Assembly (NCBI RefSeq): GCF_950023065.1
Contig: NC_088680.1
Span: forward strand, 25,408,559-25,472,558
Source: Planococcus citri
Lineage: Eukaryota > Arthropoda > Insecta > Hemiptera > Pseudococcidae
Direction: 5' to 3'
DNA length: 64,000 nt
Below the pieces are notes generated by a model. The model ran no database searches. It had not been told where the DNA came from and was given only the letters and a program-made list of their open reading frames with translations. The position numbers and the translations under genes are program-made. This document shows, piece after piece, positions 33,965 through 44,935 of the stretch. Every line of letters starts with the position of its first letter. Within the stretch, counting starts at the first letter, position 1.

Positions 33965-36900
33965 ATGGACGCGAAACAATTCAAAGAGCTACTCAAAACC
34001 CTCAAAGCTGGGAATGAACAGCTCGCAAACCAGGTCAAATCAGCAATTGAAAAAGTGGTGGATACTGAAGCTCAGAAACCAGAAACCAGACCCACTCTTG
34101 TTCTTTCAAATTTCGAAAATTTTGATGCCACCAAGGAAGAATTCTCAGCCTATAAATCCAGATTCGATAATTATTTAAAGCTCAAGAAAATTCAAAATGA
34201 CGAAATTGAAAGTGCTCAATTATTTCTCAACAGTGTGGGTACTTCAATCAACGAGCTTCTCCGATCATTAGCCACACCTCTAGACATCGCCACCCTGAAA
34301 TATAACGAATTGTGTGAACTTTTGACTCAGCATTTTCCAAAACCAAATGAACTTATCGAGCAGCACAAGTTTCTATCCAGAATCCAGTCACAGAATGAAA
34401 CTGTCGCAGATTACGTTGCCGCACTTCGTAAGTTCATTTCAAAATGCGGATTTTCATGCCCAAGCTGTCAAACTTCCGTTGCTGATGTATTCCTGAGAGC
34501 ACAATTCATCCGAGGTATGCGCGATTCCCAGACTCGTGAACAGTTGCTTCAAGTGGAAAACTTGACTTTCAAACAAGCTGTTGAAAAAGCCACTGCCTCA
34601 GAAACTTCGAAGATGGGTACCCAAACAATCGGAAATGGGTCATCAAATAACTCAGTCTCAGCTCCAGAATCTGTCAATCATATCTCAAACCAGCAAAACA
34701 GTCGCTCACGTTCCAAAAGCTCTGCTCGGAAACAAAAGTTCAATCCAAAAAGAAACCAATCTCCTCACCCACAACATCAGTCACAACACAGAGCAAATTC
34801 TACACATCAAGGACGCCGTCGTGTTGATTTTGCTGCATTAGGTGTAGAGGGGTTATGCCTACACTGTGGTAAAAATAATCACCGCACTCAAGAATGCAAA
34901 ATTGATCGAAATAAACTGCATTGTAACTCCTGCGATAAAGATGGTCACATTGCCAAAGTATGCATAACAACATTGGTAGGATCACAGTCCAAGAGGAAAG
35001 AAAATGTAAGCTGCCTAGATGACACTCCATTCAACTCAGAAATTCACTCAGTATATGGTATTAATGGTATTGACGATCAGGCAGTCCACAACATCTCCGA
35101 AACTTCCGATTCAGCAAAATTTTTTGTCACAATTCTGATTGAAGGTAAGCCACAAATTTTTGAAATTGACTCTGGCGCTGGGCGCACTTTACTACCTATT
35201 TTTCTGTTTAAAAAGTTGAATTTGAATGCTTCTCTCCGCTCATCTGATGTTCTTTTCAAGTCTTACACCAAACAAGTTTTTGCCCCTTATGGTATGGTAG
35301 ATGTTAATGTTGAATTCGAAAATCAAAAATCAGTAGAAACGTTATATGTTGTACCTGATGAATATACTCCAGTTGTAGGTCGTGTGTGGATCCGTCACTT
35401 AAAAATTAGCCTAGACAACTGTGAAAGTCAAATTTCTGAATCTGATTCAAATTCCAGTCAAGTTAATTCTATTGAACGTTCAACTCCGGCTCAATTAATT
35501 CAACAAATTGAAAATCAGTTTGCTTCAATTTTCACCCCCACAATTGGTTGTGTCCCAAATTTCGAATGTGATCTTCAGCTGAAACCCAACACAGTGCCTA
35601 TCTATATAAAACCTCATTCACTTCCATATTCACTCAGAGATAAGGTAGAAAGGGAACTGATTCGTTTAGAAGCTGAAGGTGTCATAACCAAAATTGATAA
35701 AAGCGAGTGGGGTTCTCCACTTGTAGTTGTACCCAAACCAGACGACACCCTTCGACTATGTGCCAACTACAAACTCACTGTTAACAATCATCTTTATGAT
35801 GCTCATGATCCGATTCCCAGAATAGATGAAACCCTGCACCAATTGAGAAATGCTCGTTATTATTGCAAGCTAGATTTATTCAAAGCTTACTTGCATATGA
35901 TGGTGAATGAAAAAAGCTCTCTCATTCAAGCTATTTCAACGCACTTGGGTGCTTATCGAGTCAATCGTCTCTCATTTGGTATAAAAACAGCACCTCATAT
36001 TTTCCACAGAATTCTAGATCGCATTCTTGCTGGTCTTAAAGGTGTCGCAAGGTATTTTGATGACATTATTGTTTATGGTGCTACTTTGCAAGAATGTTAT
36101 GATCATTTGGTTGCTGTCCTTACTGCACTTCAAATCAATAACCTTCACTTAAATAAACAGAAGTGTGTATTTTTTGTCCAAAAAATTTCATATTTAGGGT
36201 ATGTTATCGAACATAACAAGATTTCAAAATGTCCTCTCAAAGTTGAAAGTATCATCAACGCACCTAGGCCTAAAAATGTTGATGACATTCGAAAATTCCT
36301 AGGCCTCATTACCTATTATTCGAAATTTATTCCAAATGCTTCTTCAATGACTTACCCCCTCAGAAAACTGCTCCTGAAAAATCAAAAATTCTTTTGGAGT
36401 TCAAATTGTGAAGCTGCTTTTCTCAAATTGAAGCAAGAAATTGCAAGCGATCGTGTGCTCATGCCTTATAACCCTGACCTTCCTGTCTCTTTAGCATGTG
36501 ACGCCAGTCCATTTGGAATAGCTGGTGTTTTATCTCATATCATAAATGGCGAAGAGCGGCCTATTGCTTTTATTTCACGCTCCTTAACTGACGCAGAATC
36601 TAAATATAGCCAGCTTGATCGCGAAGCACTCGCCATCATTTTTTCCGTTGGTAAATTTCACTCATATCTATATGGTCGTAAATTCGAACTTATCACTGAT
36701 AATCGACCACTTCAACGAATTTTCCATCCGACTAATGTGCCGCCAATGACCGCTGGTCGTTTATTACGATATGCTATTTTTCTAAGAGGTTTTGATTATT
36801 CAATCAAACATCGCGCAGCTGAATTACATCAGAACGTTGATTATTTTTCACGTTCGCCTATCACAGGAAGTCCCGGCATTGAACAAATTCTCAGTATTGA

Positions 36901-38128
36901 GAATGATGTAATCGAACTAGACGCAATCAACAGCATTTCATCTGTCTCTGTAAATTTCGATAGTTTAGCTCGTGAAACGACAGCTGATAGTGAATTAAAA
37001 ACGCTACTACAGCAACTTGAACAAGGCACAAACGATCCGCTTTATTCTCTAAACAGAGGTGTTATCTTTAGAGGCGATCGTATTTTTATTCCAACTTCAT
37101 TACGTCAGCACATATTGAAAGAACTCCATTCGACTCATGTAGGTATTGTTAGAATGAAACGTCTTGCACGAAAGTACTGCTACTGGCCAAAAATTGACTC
37201 GGACATTGAAAATTTGGTCAGAGGCTGTACCTCTTGTGCACCCAATCAAAAATTACCAGCCCAAATTCGGAATCATCATTGGGAAGAAGCTCAGTCTAAT
37301 TTTGAAAGGGTACATATGGATTATGCTGGACCTTTCCAAGGCCACTACCTTTTCATTTTGGTAGATTCGAAGTCTAAATGGCCGGAAGTCCGTGTCACTA
37401 GATCCGACCCAACCTCAGCAATTACTATCGAATTCCTAAATGACATTTTCACTGCTCATGGATTCCCTGAAACCTTGGTATCTGATAATGCCGCAATTTT
37501 CAAAAGCTCAGAATTTCAGCAATTTTGTCATAATTTAGGAATTCGTCAGAAATTTATTGCCCCTGGAAACCCAGCTACGAATGGTCAAGCTGAACGATTC
37601 GTTCAAACAATCAAACATGCATTGAAAAATTGTTTGAATTCGTCAAACTCTTCAATTCCTCACCTAGTGAGAAAAATTCTTCTTCGATATCGAGCAACTC
37701 CGCTCAATAATGGTAAATCGCCAGCTGAATTGTACTTAAATCGTCCGTTGCGTATTGAACTTGATGTTTTACGTCCTCCTCCCCAGTCCCAGCCCCGATC
37801 CACACCCCAGGTTAAGCGATTTTTTTCAGTAGGGGAGAGAGTACTCATTCGATTCAACGAACAGTGGAAATTGGGTAAAGTAATTGCTCGGCTCGGTGCA
37901 ATTCATTATGATGTGGTATTGGACAACGGATTCAAAACAAAAAAACACGTCAATCAGTTGGTAAAATCGAACATACCATTGCCACAGACGACAGAATCGT
38001 CTAACAATTCTCCAGCACAACGACACGTCACTTTCAAGGTCAATGAGCCAAAAATATCGCAAAATGATTCGACTCAACTTCGGCGATCAACTCGTAACAG
38101 ACAAACACCAGATTGGTTTTCCTATTAG
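33965..38128 (+). CDS. Gag-Pol polyprotein of the Gypsy-type element
   Basis: One uninterrupted 1387-residue frame, so Gag and Pol are fused without a frameshift. Gag occupies about residues 1-290; two zinc knuckles follow: CLHCGKNNHRTQEC from residue 298 and CNSCDKDGHIAKVC from 320. The aspartic protease active site is DSGAG at 402-406. The reverse transcriptase runs about 540-770 with the catalytic YFDD at 697-700. The RNase H has LACDASPFGIAGVL (Asp 846) and the TDNRPLQ motif. The integrase has its HHCC zinc module from H1055 (HSTHVGIVRM...GCTSC) and a DD35E core: D1119 (DYAGPF), D1174 (DNAAIF), E1210 (NGQAERF). No chromodomain is recognised in the basic C-terminal tail. All catalytic residues seen are intact. 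The resemblance is to insect/nematode K02A2.6-type (Mag-like) polyproteins, judged by motifs only. Confidence 0.95.
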   Translation: MDAKQFKELLKTLKAGNEQLANQVKSAIEKVVDTEAQKPETRPTLVLSNFENFDATKEEFSAYKSRFDNYLKLKKIQNDEIESAQLFLNSVGTSINELLRSLATPLDIATLKYNELCELLTQHFPKPNELIEQHKFLSRIQSQNETVADYVAALRKFISKCGFSCPSCQTSVADVFLRAQFIRGMRDSQTREQLLQVENLTFKQAVEKATASETSKMGTQTIGNGSSNNSVSAPESVNHISNQQNSRSRSKSSARKQKFNPKRNQSPHPQHQSQHRANSTHQGRRRVDFAALGVEGLCLHCGKNNHRTQECKIDRNKLHCNSCDKDGHIAKVCITTLVGSQSKRKENVSCLDDTPFNSEIHSVYGINGIDDQAVHNISETSDSAKFFVTILIEGKPQIFEIDSGAGRTLLPIFLFKKLNLNASLRSSDVLFKSYTKQVFAPYGMVDVNVEFENQKSVETLYVVPDEYTPVVGRVWIRHLKISLDNCESQISESDSNSSQVNSIERSTPAQLIQQIENQFASIFTPTIGCVPNFECDLQLKPNTVPIYIKPHSLPYSLRDKVERELIRLEAEGVITKIDKSEWGSPLVVVPKPDDTLRLCANYKLTVNNHLYDAHDPIPRIDETLHQLRNARYYCKLDLFKAYLHMMVNEKSSLIQAISTHLGAYRVNRLSFGIKTAPHIFHRILDRILAGLKGVARYFDDIIVYGATLQECYDHLVAVLTALQINNLHLNKQKCVFFVQKISYLGYVIEHNKISKCPLKVESIINAPRPKNVDDIRKFLGLITYYSKFIPNASSMTYPLRKLLLKNQKFFWSSNCEAAFLKLKQEIASDRVLMPYNPDLPVSLACDASPFGIAGVLSHIINGEERPIAFISRSLTDAESKYSQLDREALAIIFSVGKFHSYLYGRKFELITDNRPLQRIFHPTNVPPMTAGRLLRYAIFLRGFDYSIKHRAAELHQNVDYFSRSPITGSPGIEQILSIENDVIELDAINSISSVSVNFDSLARETTADSELKTLLQQLEQGTNDPLYSLNRGVIFRGDRIFIPTSLRQHILKELHSTHVGIVRMKRLARKYCYWPKIDSDIENLVRGCTSCAPNQKLPAQIRNHHWEEAQSNFERVHMDYAGPFQGHYLFILVDSKSKWPEVRVTRSDPTSAITIEFLNDIFTAHGFPETLVSDNAAIFKSSEFQQFCHNLGIRQKFIAPGNPATNGQAERFVQTIKHALKNCLNSSNSSIPHLVRKILLRYRATPLNNGKSPAELYLNRPLRIELDVLRPPPQSQPRSTPQVKRFFSVGERVLIRFNEQWKLGKVIARLGAIHYDVVLDNGFKTKKHVNQLVKSNIPLPQTTESSNNSPAQRHVTFKVNEPKISQNDSTQLRRSTRNRQTPDWFSY

Positions 38129-38129
38129 T

Positions 38130-38139
38130 GTGGGAGAAC
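38130..38139 (+). other. Polypurine tract
   Basis: GTGGGAGAAC lies immediately before the 3' LTR, only two bases after the gag-pol stop. It is the expected site for plus-strand priming, though short and imperfect. Confidence 0.6.
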
Positions 38140-38358
38140 TATTATATCTCTCAAGCTATGTATCTCTGATGAGTCAGCGGCAGCTGATAAATAACAGCCG
38201 CCACGGACGTCGTAGCCGCTATATTCTCTACTCTTAGATTAGTTTTTAGTCTTAGTAATACATTCGATCGATGTACTCGTATATGTCTCAGTATCAATGT
38301 ACAAAAGTGTAAATACATTCGAATATTCGAAATGCGTGTTTTCTTCAAAGACTTAATA
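38140..38358 (+). repeat. 3' LTR of the Gypsy-type element
   Basis: Identical to the 5' LTR at 33650-33868. Confidence 0.93.
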
Positions 38359-38363
38359 AAATT
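38359..38363. repeat. Target-site duplication AAATT, right copy
   Basis: Matches 33645-33649. Confidence 0.85.
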
Positions 38364-38670
38364 CCTCTTACTTTTGCAAAAAAAAGTGTCACATACTTAA
38401 GTATTCAAAGGCACCATTGACGATTTTCTACGTTTTCTAAAGACCCTCAAAAATTTTTTAAAAATTGAAAATCACGTTGGAGGCTCAAGAAAGGCCGGAA
38501 ATTGTGAAATTCGGTTCGGAGGAGCTAAGTATTCTTTTTTTAAATGTATAAATCGCCAAAAAAACGATCAATTTTGGGTTTCCGAAAATTCATTACAGAT
38601 CGAAAAATCAATTTGAGCTGCTGAAATTTTGGTTATAGCGGTTTCAGACCATGCTCTTGGTTCGGAAGGT
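38364..38670. mobile_element. Right arm of the foldback element split by the Gypsy insertion
   Basis: cacgttggaggctcaagaa, gaaattgtgaaattcggttc and caatttgagctgctgaaatt are the diverged complement of the left arm at 32860-33350. Confidence 0.6.
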
Positions 38671-41556
38671 GAAAAATGGGATGCTAATTCAAATATCAAC
38701 TTTTTATCTCGATTGAATCAGATTTTCAGCAAAATTGAAATTTTCAAAATGAAAAATGAAAAATTAATTCAGTCCCTGAAATTTGGCATCATGGTGGTGC
38801 TTCACAACCCATCATTTTTAGGTATTATTGGCAATAAAAAAATATTTAAAAAACAGGGGGAAAATCGTTTTTACTTATACTTAAACGCTTAAAGATTTTA
38901 TCCAATTTTTTTGTTCGAATTTCGCATCCATCAGAATTCAAAATTGCAAAAAAAAAAAAAAAATGGCGAACCCGCTAAATAAAAATATTTGTTCTGTATA
39001 ATTAGTGTTTTTTTTTTTGTTTTTTGTATTTTAAAAAATGTAAGTAGGTAAGTAATGTTTGTGGATAGGTATCAATATTTTTTTTCACAATTTTTGTAAC
39101 GTATTCTGAGTTGAAAGGATTTTGTGTCTTCACGATTTTTGATTTTTCGATTTGGGTGGGGGGGAGAATCATTACTTTGTGCAGAGGTTTGCAAAAATGC
39201 CAAATCTGCCTTCCTGATGCACATTCTCCCCCTCTCCATATTTTCTATCCACCTGGATCATAAACACTACAATAGCTCGGATCATACTCTCGCTGCATGA
39301 GAAAAATCCAACACAAACAAAATCTGCGCCATTTCACAAACATCTCGTTTCACTTTCTGCCACCGAAGCCGACGAGCTTTCACACCACATACTCGTACTC
39401 GACAATCGAAGCATACATAGACACACACACACACACTTCGAACCAATCAACACAGAATGGCAAAATACGACGACGACGGTGGTGGCGGCGTATAAAAAAA
39501 AAAGAAAAAAAAGGAAATCAGAGTAATGGAGCAGTAATAATTACGTTATGTAACGAGCTCCAAAGTATTCCGAGTGAAAATACTGATGATAGTTATACGC
39601 ATGAAGAACTTATACCCCTACGCTTACTTACGCTTCTTTTAACTTTTATATACATTTTTTCGCGCGCCTGATTCTACTTGGGCTTATTTTTCTGCTCTTG
39701 AAATTTAGCATCGGCAAACGCGGCACGATACTCATTCGCACGATTTTGCTCTCCTTTACACGAGTCGACTATTTTTCTTTCTCTTTTTCGCTTTTCATGC
39801 TCGTATACGACTATTTTATAGGCCGAAAGTATGTGTAGTATTTTCATACGGCTATAATGTCATCCCCTCGAACCGTCTTCATCTACACCGATATACGATA
39901 CAATTTCATCTCGGCGAGGATGTGGAACACGCGCCAACGAACGTGACAAAAAGATATCCCTATTCTTAAAATTCGCGAGAGCCTATTACGCGAACAGCGA
40001 ATTTTCTCATCTAGAAAATCTGAACCAGTGAAATTTCACGCTGCCATATTTTTTTTCTTTTTCTTTCTGGTCAAATGAACGGCTACGAAGTGCTTTTGGA
40101 TGAGTGTGACACTTATTCGGGTACGATGGTGGATGAATCTGGTGATAAAATGCTGACATGTCTTCCCTCTTTAAGATTGAAGGATGGGGGGGGGGGTGTG
40201 GATGTTTGATGATCTACGTAGTTTTCGGTGGCCGGAAATTTTGGAAATTTTTTTTACTCAAAACTTGAAATTTTAATCAACATTTCGGAGCATGAGGTTG
40301 AGAATTATAAAAGGAGAAAGGGGGTACTTGAATGATACAGAAGTAGGATCGAAAAATCAGAATTCAAGTACATTTATTTTGTTGATCAGTCAGAGTGTTT
40401 ACAGTCTCGAAAGCACACGAAAAAAGCACGAATTCAACTTTCTAGATTTTAGACAGTAGGCATCCTGATCAGGAAATTGAGTTTTGCGTCACTTTCACCC
40501 CTCTAAAGTTCGAATGTTTCCTGTTCATTTCATCTGTCCCATAAGACCCCTGCTAATTTCGTACAAACATGAACATTACATGCTCATAGCTTCCAGGCAC
40601 TGGCACACTATCGATAAGATTTTCAAGGGTAGTCAGACCATTATTCCCTATAACAGGACATTAATCTATCTCATAAGAACACGGAAGTCATTCTACGTGT
40701 GTCGTGTATGTACAATATCTACATATAGCACCCTCCACCGAGCACTTTCACCCAAATATTTAATAGGTATACACGATGGTACGCGATGAGCATCCCAATC
40801 CGGGCGTATATAAACGAGAGCGACATCGAAGAGACGACGCCATATCTGGTGGCAAAATCTTCGCACAGCACCGACATTAAAGCGGACAATTTCTTCGACG
40901 TGGTTTATTAATTTAGCTCGGCTTGTACTCGTATATGAGTAGTTTAAGGTAAATGAGAGAGGGCGCACACCGCACCCCACAGGGCCAGCCAAGGGTACGA
41001 GAAACACGTATATTACATCGGAGATTACACGTTAGAATTAAATTTACGAGTATCCATGTTCCGTTATGACGTTCGACTATTATACACACATTTCGCGTTA
41101 GGGTTAAGCCCTTAATTGAATGAAAACCGTTGGCATGCGAATGTGTTGGGCGGACGAGGCAAGGGTTGACGCGAAAGAGGAACAGATAAAAGCCACGCCG
41201 CGTCGCCTACCCCCTTGCGCCGCATCGGCTGCAGCCCTAGCACTGTGGATGGTATGTTACCATTTATCGTGAATTATGAACGGGGCACAACCATGCCTGA
41301 TCTTGTTGAATATAAATAAATAAAATTTATTATTTTAATAGCTCTTATACCCCGTCCACCGCGGTTACCGCCGATTTCGCGGGTTATTTCGGGAAATTTT
41401 CGTTGATCTATCGTTTCTTTCCCTCCGGCATCTCTTCGCCACTCCGATCGGATAAATATGCACTATGCAGTTGGTTTTGAATAATGGTGTATCGCTGGAT
41501 CTCGCGATTTATGGGCGAGTTTAGGTAGCTATAGTTGGGGGGGGGATAAGGATCTA
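38671..41556. other. Apparently unique non-coding sequence
   Basis: No gene is supported. It includes a (CA)n run near 39421-39436, a G-run near 40188-40196, and less repetitive CpG-containing sequence from 39250 to 41480. Confidence 0.5.
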
Positions 41557-43156
41557 CTGCCCCCACCGATCCTCCGGGTCAACTTTTTTCTTAAAAGATG
41601 GAGTCCTAAAGAACATTTCTAGCCCTTGTCTTCAAAAAAAAGGGCCCTACTCACAAAATGGCGGCCATTTTGATTGACAGGTCAGCCGAAATCGCAGATT
41701 TTAATGCGTTCCAACATAGCGACTTGCACGAAATTTTTTAAACCGTACAAAGGTAGATCGAAAGATCGCGCAAAAATTTATCACCTCTCAATATTTCAAG
41801 TGCTTAAGTGCGTTTTTCGATTTTTGGTGAATTTTTGAAAATCCAATTTAGGCCAAAAATGAGGGGAAAAAATCAAAATTTTACCAAACTGTCCTAGAAA
41901 GCTGAAATTTGAGGTATACCCTATTTTCAACCTGCCAAATCGATTGGAAACTGTTTCAAACCGTGTTGAGCAGTTCTGTAGCCTCCAGCGGATTTTTTAA
42001 ACTCGAAATTCCCACCAAATTTCACCAAAATGGAGTTGGAAAGCAGAAATTTATTCTGCAAACTAATTTCAATACGCTACGAAGTCAACTGCAGATGGAT
42101 TTCAAGTAGTTTTGGAGCCCTCAGCGACTTTTTGAAAATTACTGGAGCCTCCATAAGATTTTTGAAACTTTAAATTTTCACAAAATTTCATCAAAATGGA
42201 GATGGAAAGCTGAAATTTAGTCTACACTCACATTTAAACACGCTCTGAAGACGACTTCAGGTAGGTTCAAATCATCTTGAAGCCTTCAGCGATTTCCTGA
42301 AAATTACTGGAGCCTCCAGTAGATTTTTGAAACTTGAAATTCTCGCAAAATTTTACCAAATGGAATTGGCAAGCTGAAATTTACTTCGCAAACTAATTTC
42401 AATACGATAAGAAGTCAATTACATGGTGGTTTCAAATGGTTTTAAATGGTTTTGAAGCTTCCAGCTACTTCTTGGAAATGTCAATTTGCCAAAATAAAAA
42501 ACACCATACGACCTCTCAAAAAGTGGCTGGAGGCTCCAAAACGACTTGAAATCCTGCACCAGCAGACACTTCGTAGCGCATTAAAATTAGTTTACAGAAT
42601 GAATTTTGACTATCCATCTCTCTTTGATGAAATTTTTAGGAAATATAGCTTCAAAAATCTACTGGAGGCTCCAGTAATTTTCAAAAAGTCGCTGGGGGCT
42701 CCAAAACTACTTGAAATCCATCTGCAGTTGACTTCGTAGCGTTTTGAAATTAATTTTCAGAGTAAATTTCAGCCTTCCAACTCCATTTTGGTGAAATTTT
42801 GTGGGAATTTCGACTTTCAAAAATCTGCTGGAGGCTCCAGGACTGCTCAAAACGGTTTGAAATAGTGGTGTATCCCAAATTTCAGCTTTCTTGGTCAATT
42901 TGGAGAAATTTTGATTTTTTTCTTCATTTTTGGCCTAAATTTGATTTTCAAAAATTCACCAACAATCGAAAAACGCACTTCAGCACTTGAAATTTTGACA
43001 GGTGATAAATTTTTGCATGATCTTTCGATCTACCTTTGAACAGTTTGAAAAATTTTGTGCAAGTCCTATATTGGAACGTAAAATCTGCGATTTCGGCTCA
43101 TCTGTCGATCAAAATGACCACCATTTTGTAAGTAAGGCCAACTTTTTTTTGAACAA

Positions 43157-43734
43157 CCCACTTGACAATAGATTCGCCGATTGAAAAGCCGGTGAAAAAG
43201 CCGGCCCAAAAATGACAGTAAATTTGCTGGTAAAAAAACGCCGGCCGTTTAAAGTGGCTGTTTATTTCATTAAAACGCCGAGAAATCTACCAAACTACAA
43301 AAAATTTTGAACCCAAGCGGGGATCGAACCCACGACTCCTGCGTGGAAGTCCAGAGCGCTCACCATTCAGCTATCACAGCAACGTTAAAATGTTTGTTTT
43401 CAAGCGGTATACATGTACCGCACTTCGTACTTTCCTTTAAATTTTGTGAAAATGAGTTGTGAAACATACGTTGCGCATGTGCATTGTAATCAGCGAATCA
43501 ACACGCGGCTGTTTCTATAAAAGTAGCCGGCGACTTTTTACTAGGGCTAACCGGCGATTCGGCAAATAAAAAAAAACTGCAATTCGCTGGCTGTTTAAGT
43601 AGCTGTTTTCTTAAAAGTAGCCGGCGTTTTTTTCACCGGCAAATTCACTGTCGTTTTTGAGCGCATTTTAAGTGGCAGTTATGCAAAAACAACCGGCGTT
43701 TCGGCTGAAAGCGGCGAATTTATTGTCAAGTGGG
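43157..43734. mobile_element. Nested MITE with CCCACTTGACAATA ends
   Basis: Terminal inverted repeats of about 23 bp, CCCACTTGACAATA(g/a)ATTCGCCG, continue into subterminal inverted phrases rich in GCCGGC (for example caccggcaaattcactgtc against gacagtaaatttgctggt). Comparison with foldback copy 1 shows the uninterrupted target (gacaag...tttgctttaaaatg), so this is an insertion. The target duplication seems to be only AA. A tRNA-like segment lies inside on the minus strand. No transposase. Confidence 0.8.
43309..43380 (-). repeat. tRNA-like sequence inside the MITE
   Basis: On the minus strand it starts GCTGTGATAGCTGAATGG with an A box (TAGCTGAATGG) and has a B box (GGTTCGATCCC) with a good five-pair T stem GTGGG/CCCGC. 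The anticodon arm pairs poorly and the 3' end does not complement the 5' GCTGTGA, so I judge it a tRNA-derived relic and not a working tRNA gene. Pol III promoter elements look intact. Confidence 0.6.
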
Positions 43735-43838
43735 AAGGTTGTTTTAAAATGTTCCTTAGGACGTCCCCTTTAAGAAAAAAGTTGTCCCGGATGATCGGCG
43801 GGGGGGGGGGGTGCAATTACTTCTATTGTCATATGCCG

Positions 43839-44163
43839 GATTAATATGTCACATGTTCAGATCTATTTTTTGAAGTTTCGGTTCAAAGTGAGAGGGGGGT
43901 AGGCGATTTTCTTTTCTTCGAGATTTCTCATCAAGGAAATGATATTTCAAAATATAACCCAAAAGTGCGTCTATGATGAGTAACACGCTTCTGAATTGAA
44001 TTTGAATGCGAGGGAATATTGGGACAGCGAAGAGAGCCTCCCCCACTTCTCCTCTCAGAAAAAAGGCTGGAAGGAAAGTGTAAGAGATGTTTTTCGTAGT
44101 TGATAGTTCAGTAGATATGGTAAAAAAAATAAAATAAATGAACGAATAAATACCTAAGAGAGA
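43839..44163. repeat. Sequence shared with 24314-24640 next to foldback family A
   Basis: Collinear with the stretch downstream of copy 1, ending at the same aatacctaagagaga. Confidence 0.85.
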
Positions 44164-44935
44164 GGCCAGCGGATTTTTGAAACTTGAAATTCCCATAAAA
44201 TTTCGTCAAATGGAGTTGGAAAGCCGAAATTTATTCTGCAAACTAATTTCAATACTCTACGAAGTCATGGATTTCAAGTCGTGTAGAAGCTTCCAGCAAT
44301 TATTTGAAAATTACTGGAGCCCTCAGTAGATTTTTGAAATTTGAAATTTCCCCAAAATTTCATCAAATGGAGATGGAAAGCTGAAATTTACTCTGCACTC
44401 CAATTTTATAAAACTCTCTGAACACGACTTCGGGTGAGTTCAAGTCATTTTGGAGCCTCCAGCGACTTTTCGAAAATTACTGGAGTCTCCACCAGATTTT
44501 TAAAACTTGAAATTTCTACATCATTTTATCAAACAGAGTTGACGAGCCGAAATTTACTCTACAATCTAATTTCAATACAATATGGAGTCAACTGCATGGT
44601 GGTTTCAAGTGATTTTGAAGCTTCCAGCTACTTTTTGGAAATTTCAGTTTTCCTAAGAACGTCATGAAACCTTTCAAAAAGTCGTTAGAGGCTCCAAAAT
44701 GACTTGAATCCACCCGAAGTCATCTTCAGAGAGTGTTAAAATTGGAGTGTAGAGTAAATTTTGGCTTTCCAACTCCATTGATGAAATTTTGTGGGAATTT
44801 TGCGTTTGAAAAACTTCTCAAGGCTCCAGAACTGCTCAAAACAGTTTGAAACAGTTTCCAATCGATTTGGCAGGTCGAAAATAGGATATATCCCCAGCTT
44901 TCTAGGTCAATTTGGTAAAATTTTTATTTTTTCCC
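44164..44935. mobile_element. Truncated foldback family A copy 3
   Basis: It starts inside the arm (ccagcggatttttgaaacttg) and runs through the same inverted halves to tcaatttggtaaaatttt near 44920. The outer ends (the ggcggccatttt part and G/C tracts) are missing. Confidence 0.7.

Larger units (their letters stand above)
33650..38358 (+). mobile_element. Full-length Ty3/Gypsy-type LTR retrotransposon, very young
   Basis: A 4.7 kb element: 219 bp LTRs starting TATTA and ending TAATA (a 5 bp inverted pair), identical to each other over the whole length as read here; a primer-binding site starting TGG two bases after the 5' LTR; a single gag-pol frame; a short purine-rich tract before the 3' LTR; AAATT duplications outside. 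No envelope gene. Domain order (protease, RT, RNase H, integrase) is that of Ty3/Gypsy. Identical LTRs and an open frame indicate recent insertion and possible activity. Confidence 0.95.
41557..43838. mobile_element. Large foldback element, family A copy 2
   Basis: The same architecture as 22567-24313: gatcctccgggtcaactttt near 41569 pairs with the complement near 43780-43800, and the arms carry caaaatggcggccattttga, tgaatttttgaaaatccaat and the gcctccag(c/t)gactttttg-type repeats. A 578 bp MITE interrupts the right arm at 43157-43734. A run of about 11 G lies near 43800. Confidence 0.85.

Noticed and set aside
33650..38358. Endogenous retrovirus with envelope
   Set aside because: Only two bases separate the gag-pol stop from the polypurine tract; there is no third frame.
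43309..43380. Functional tRNA gene
   Set aside because: A and B boxes are good, but the acceptor stem cannot form and the anticodon arm pairs poorly.
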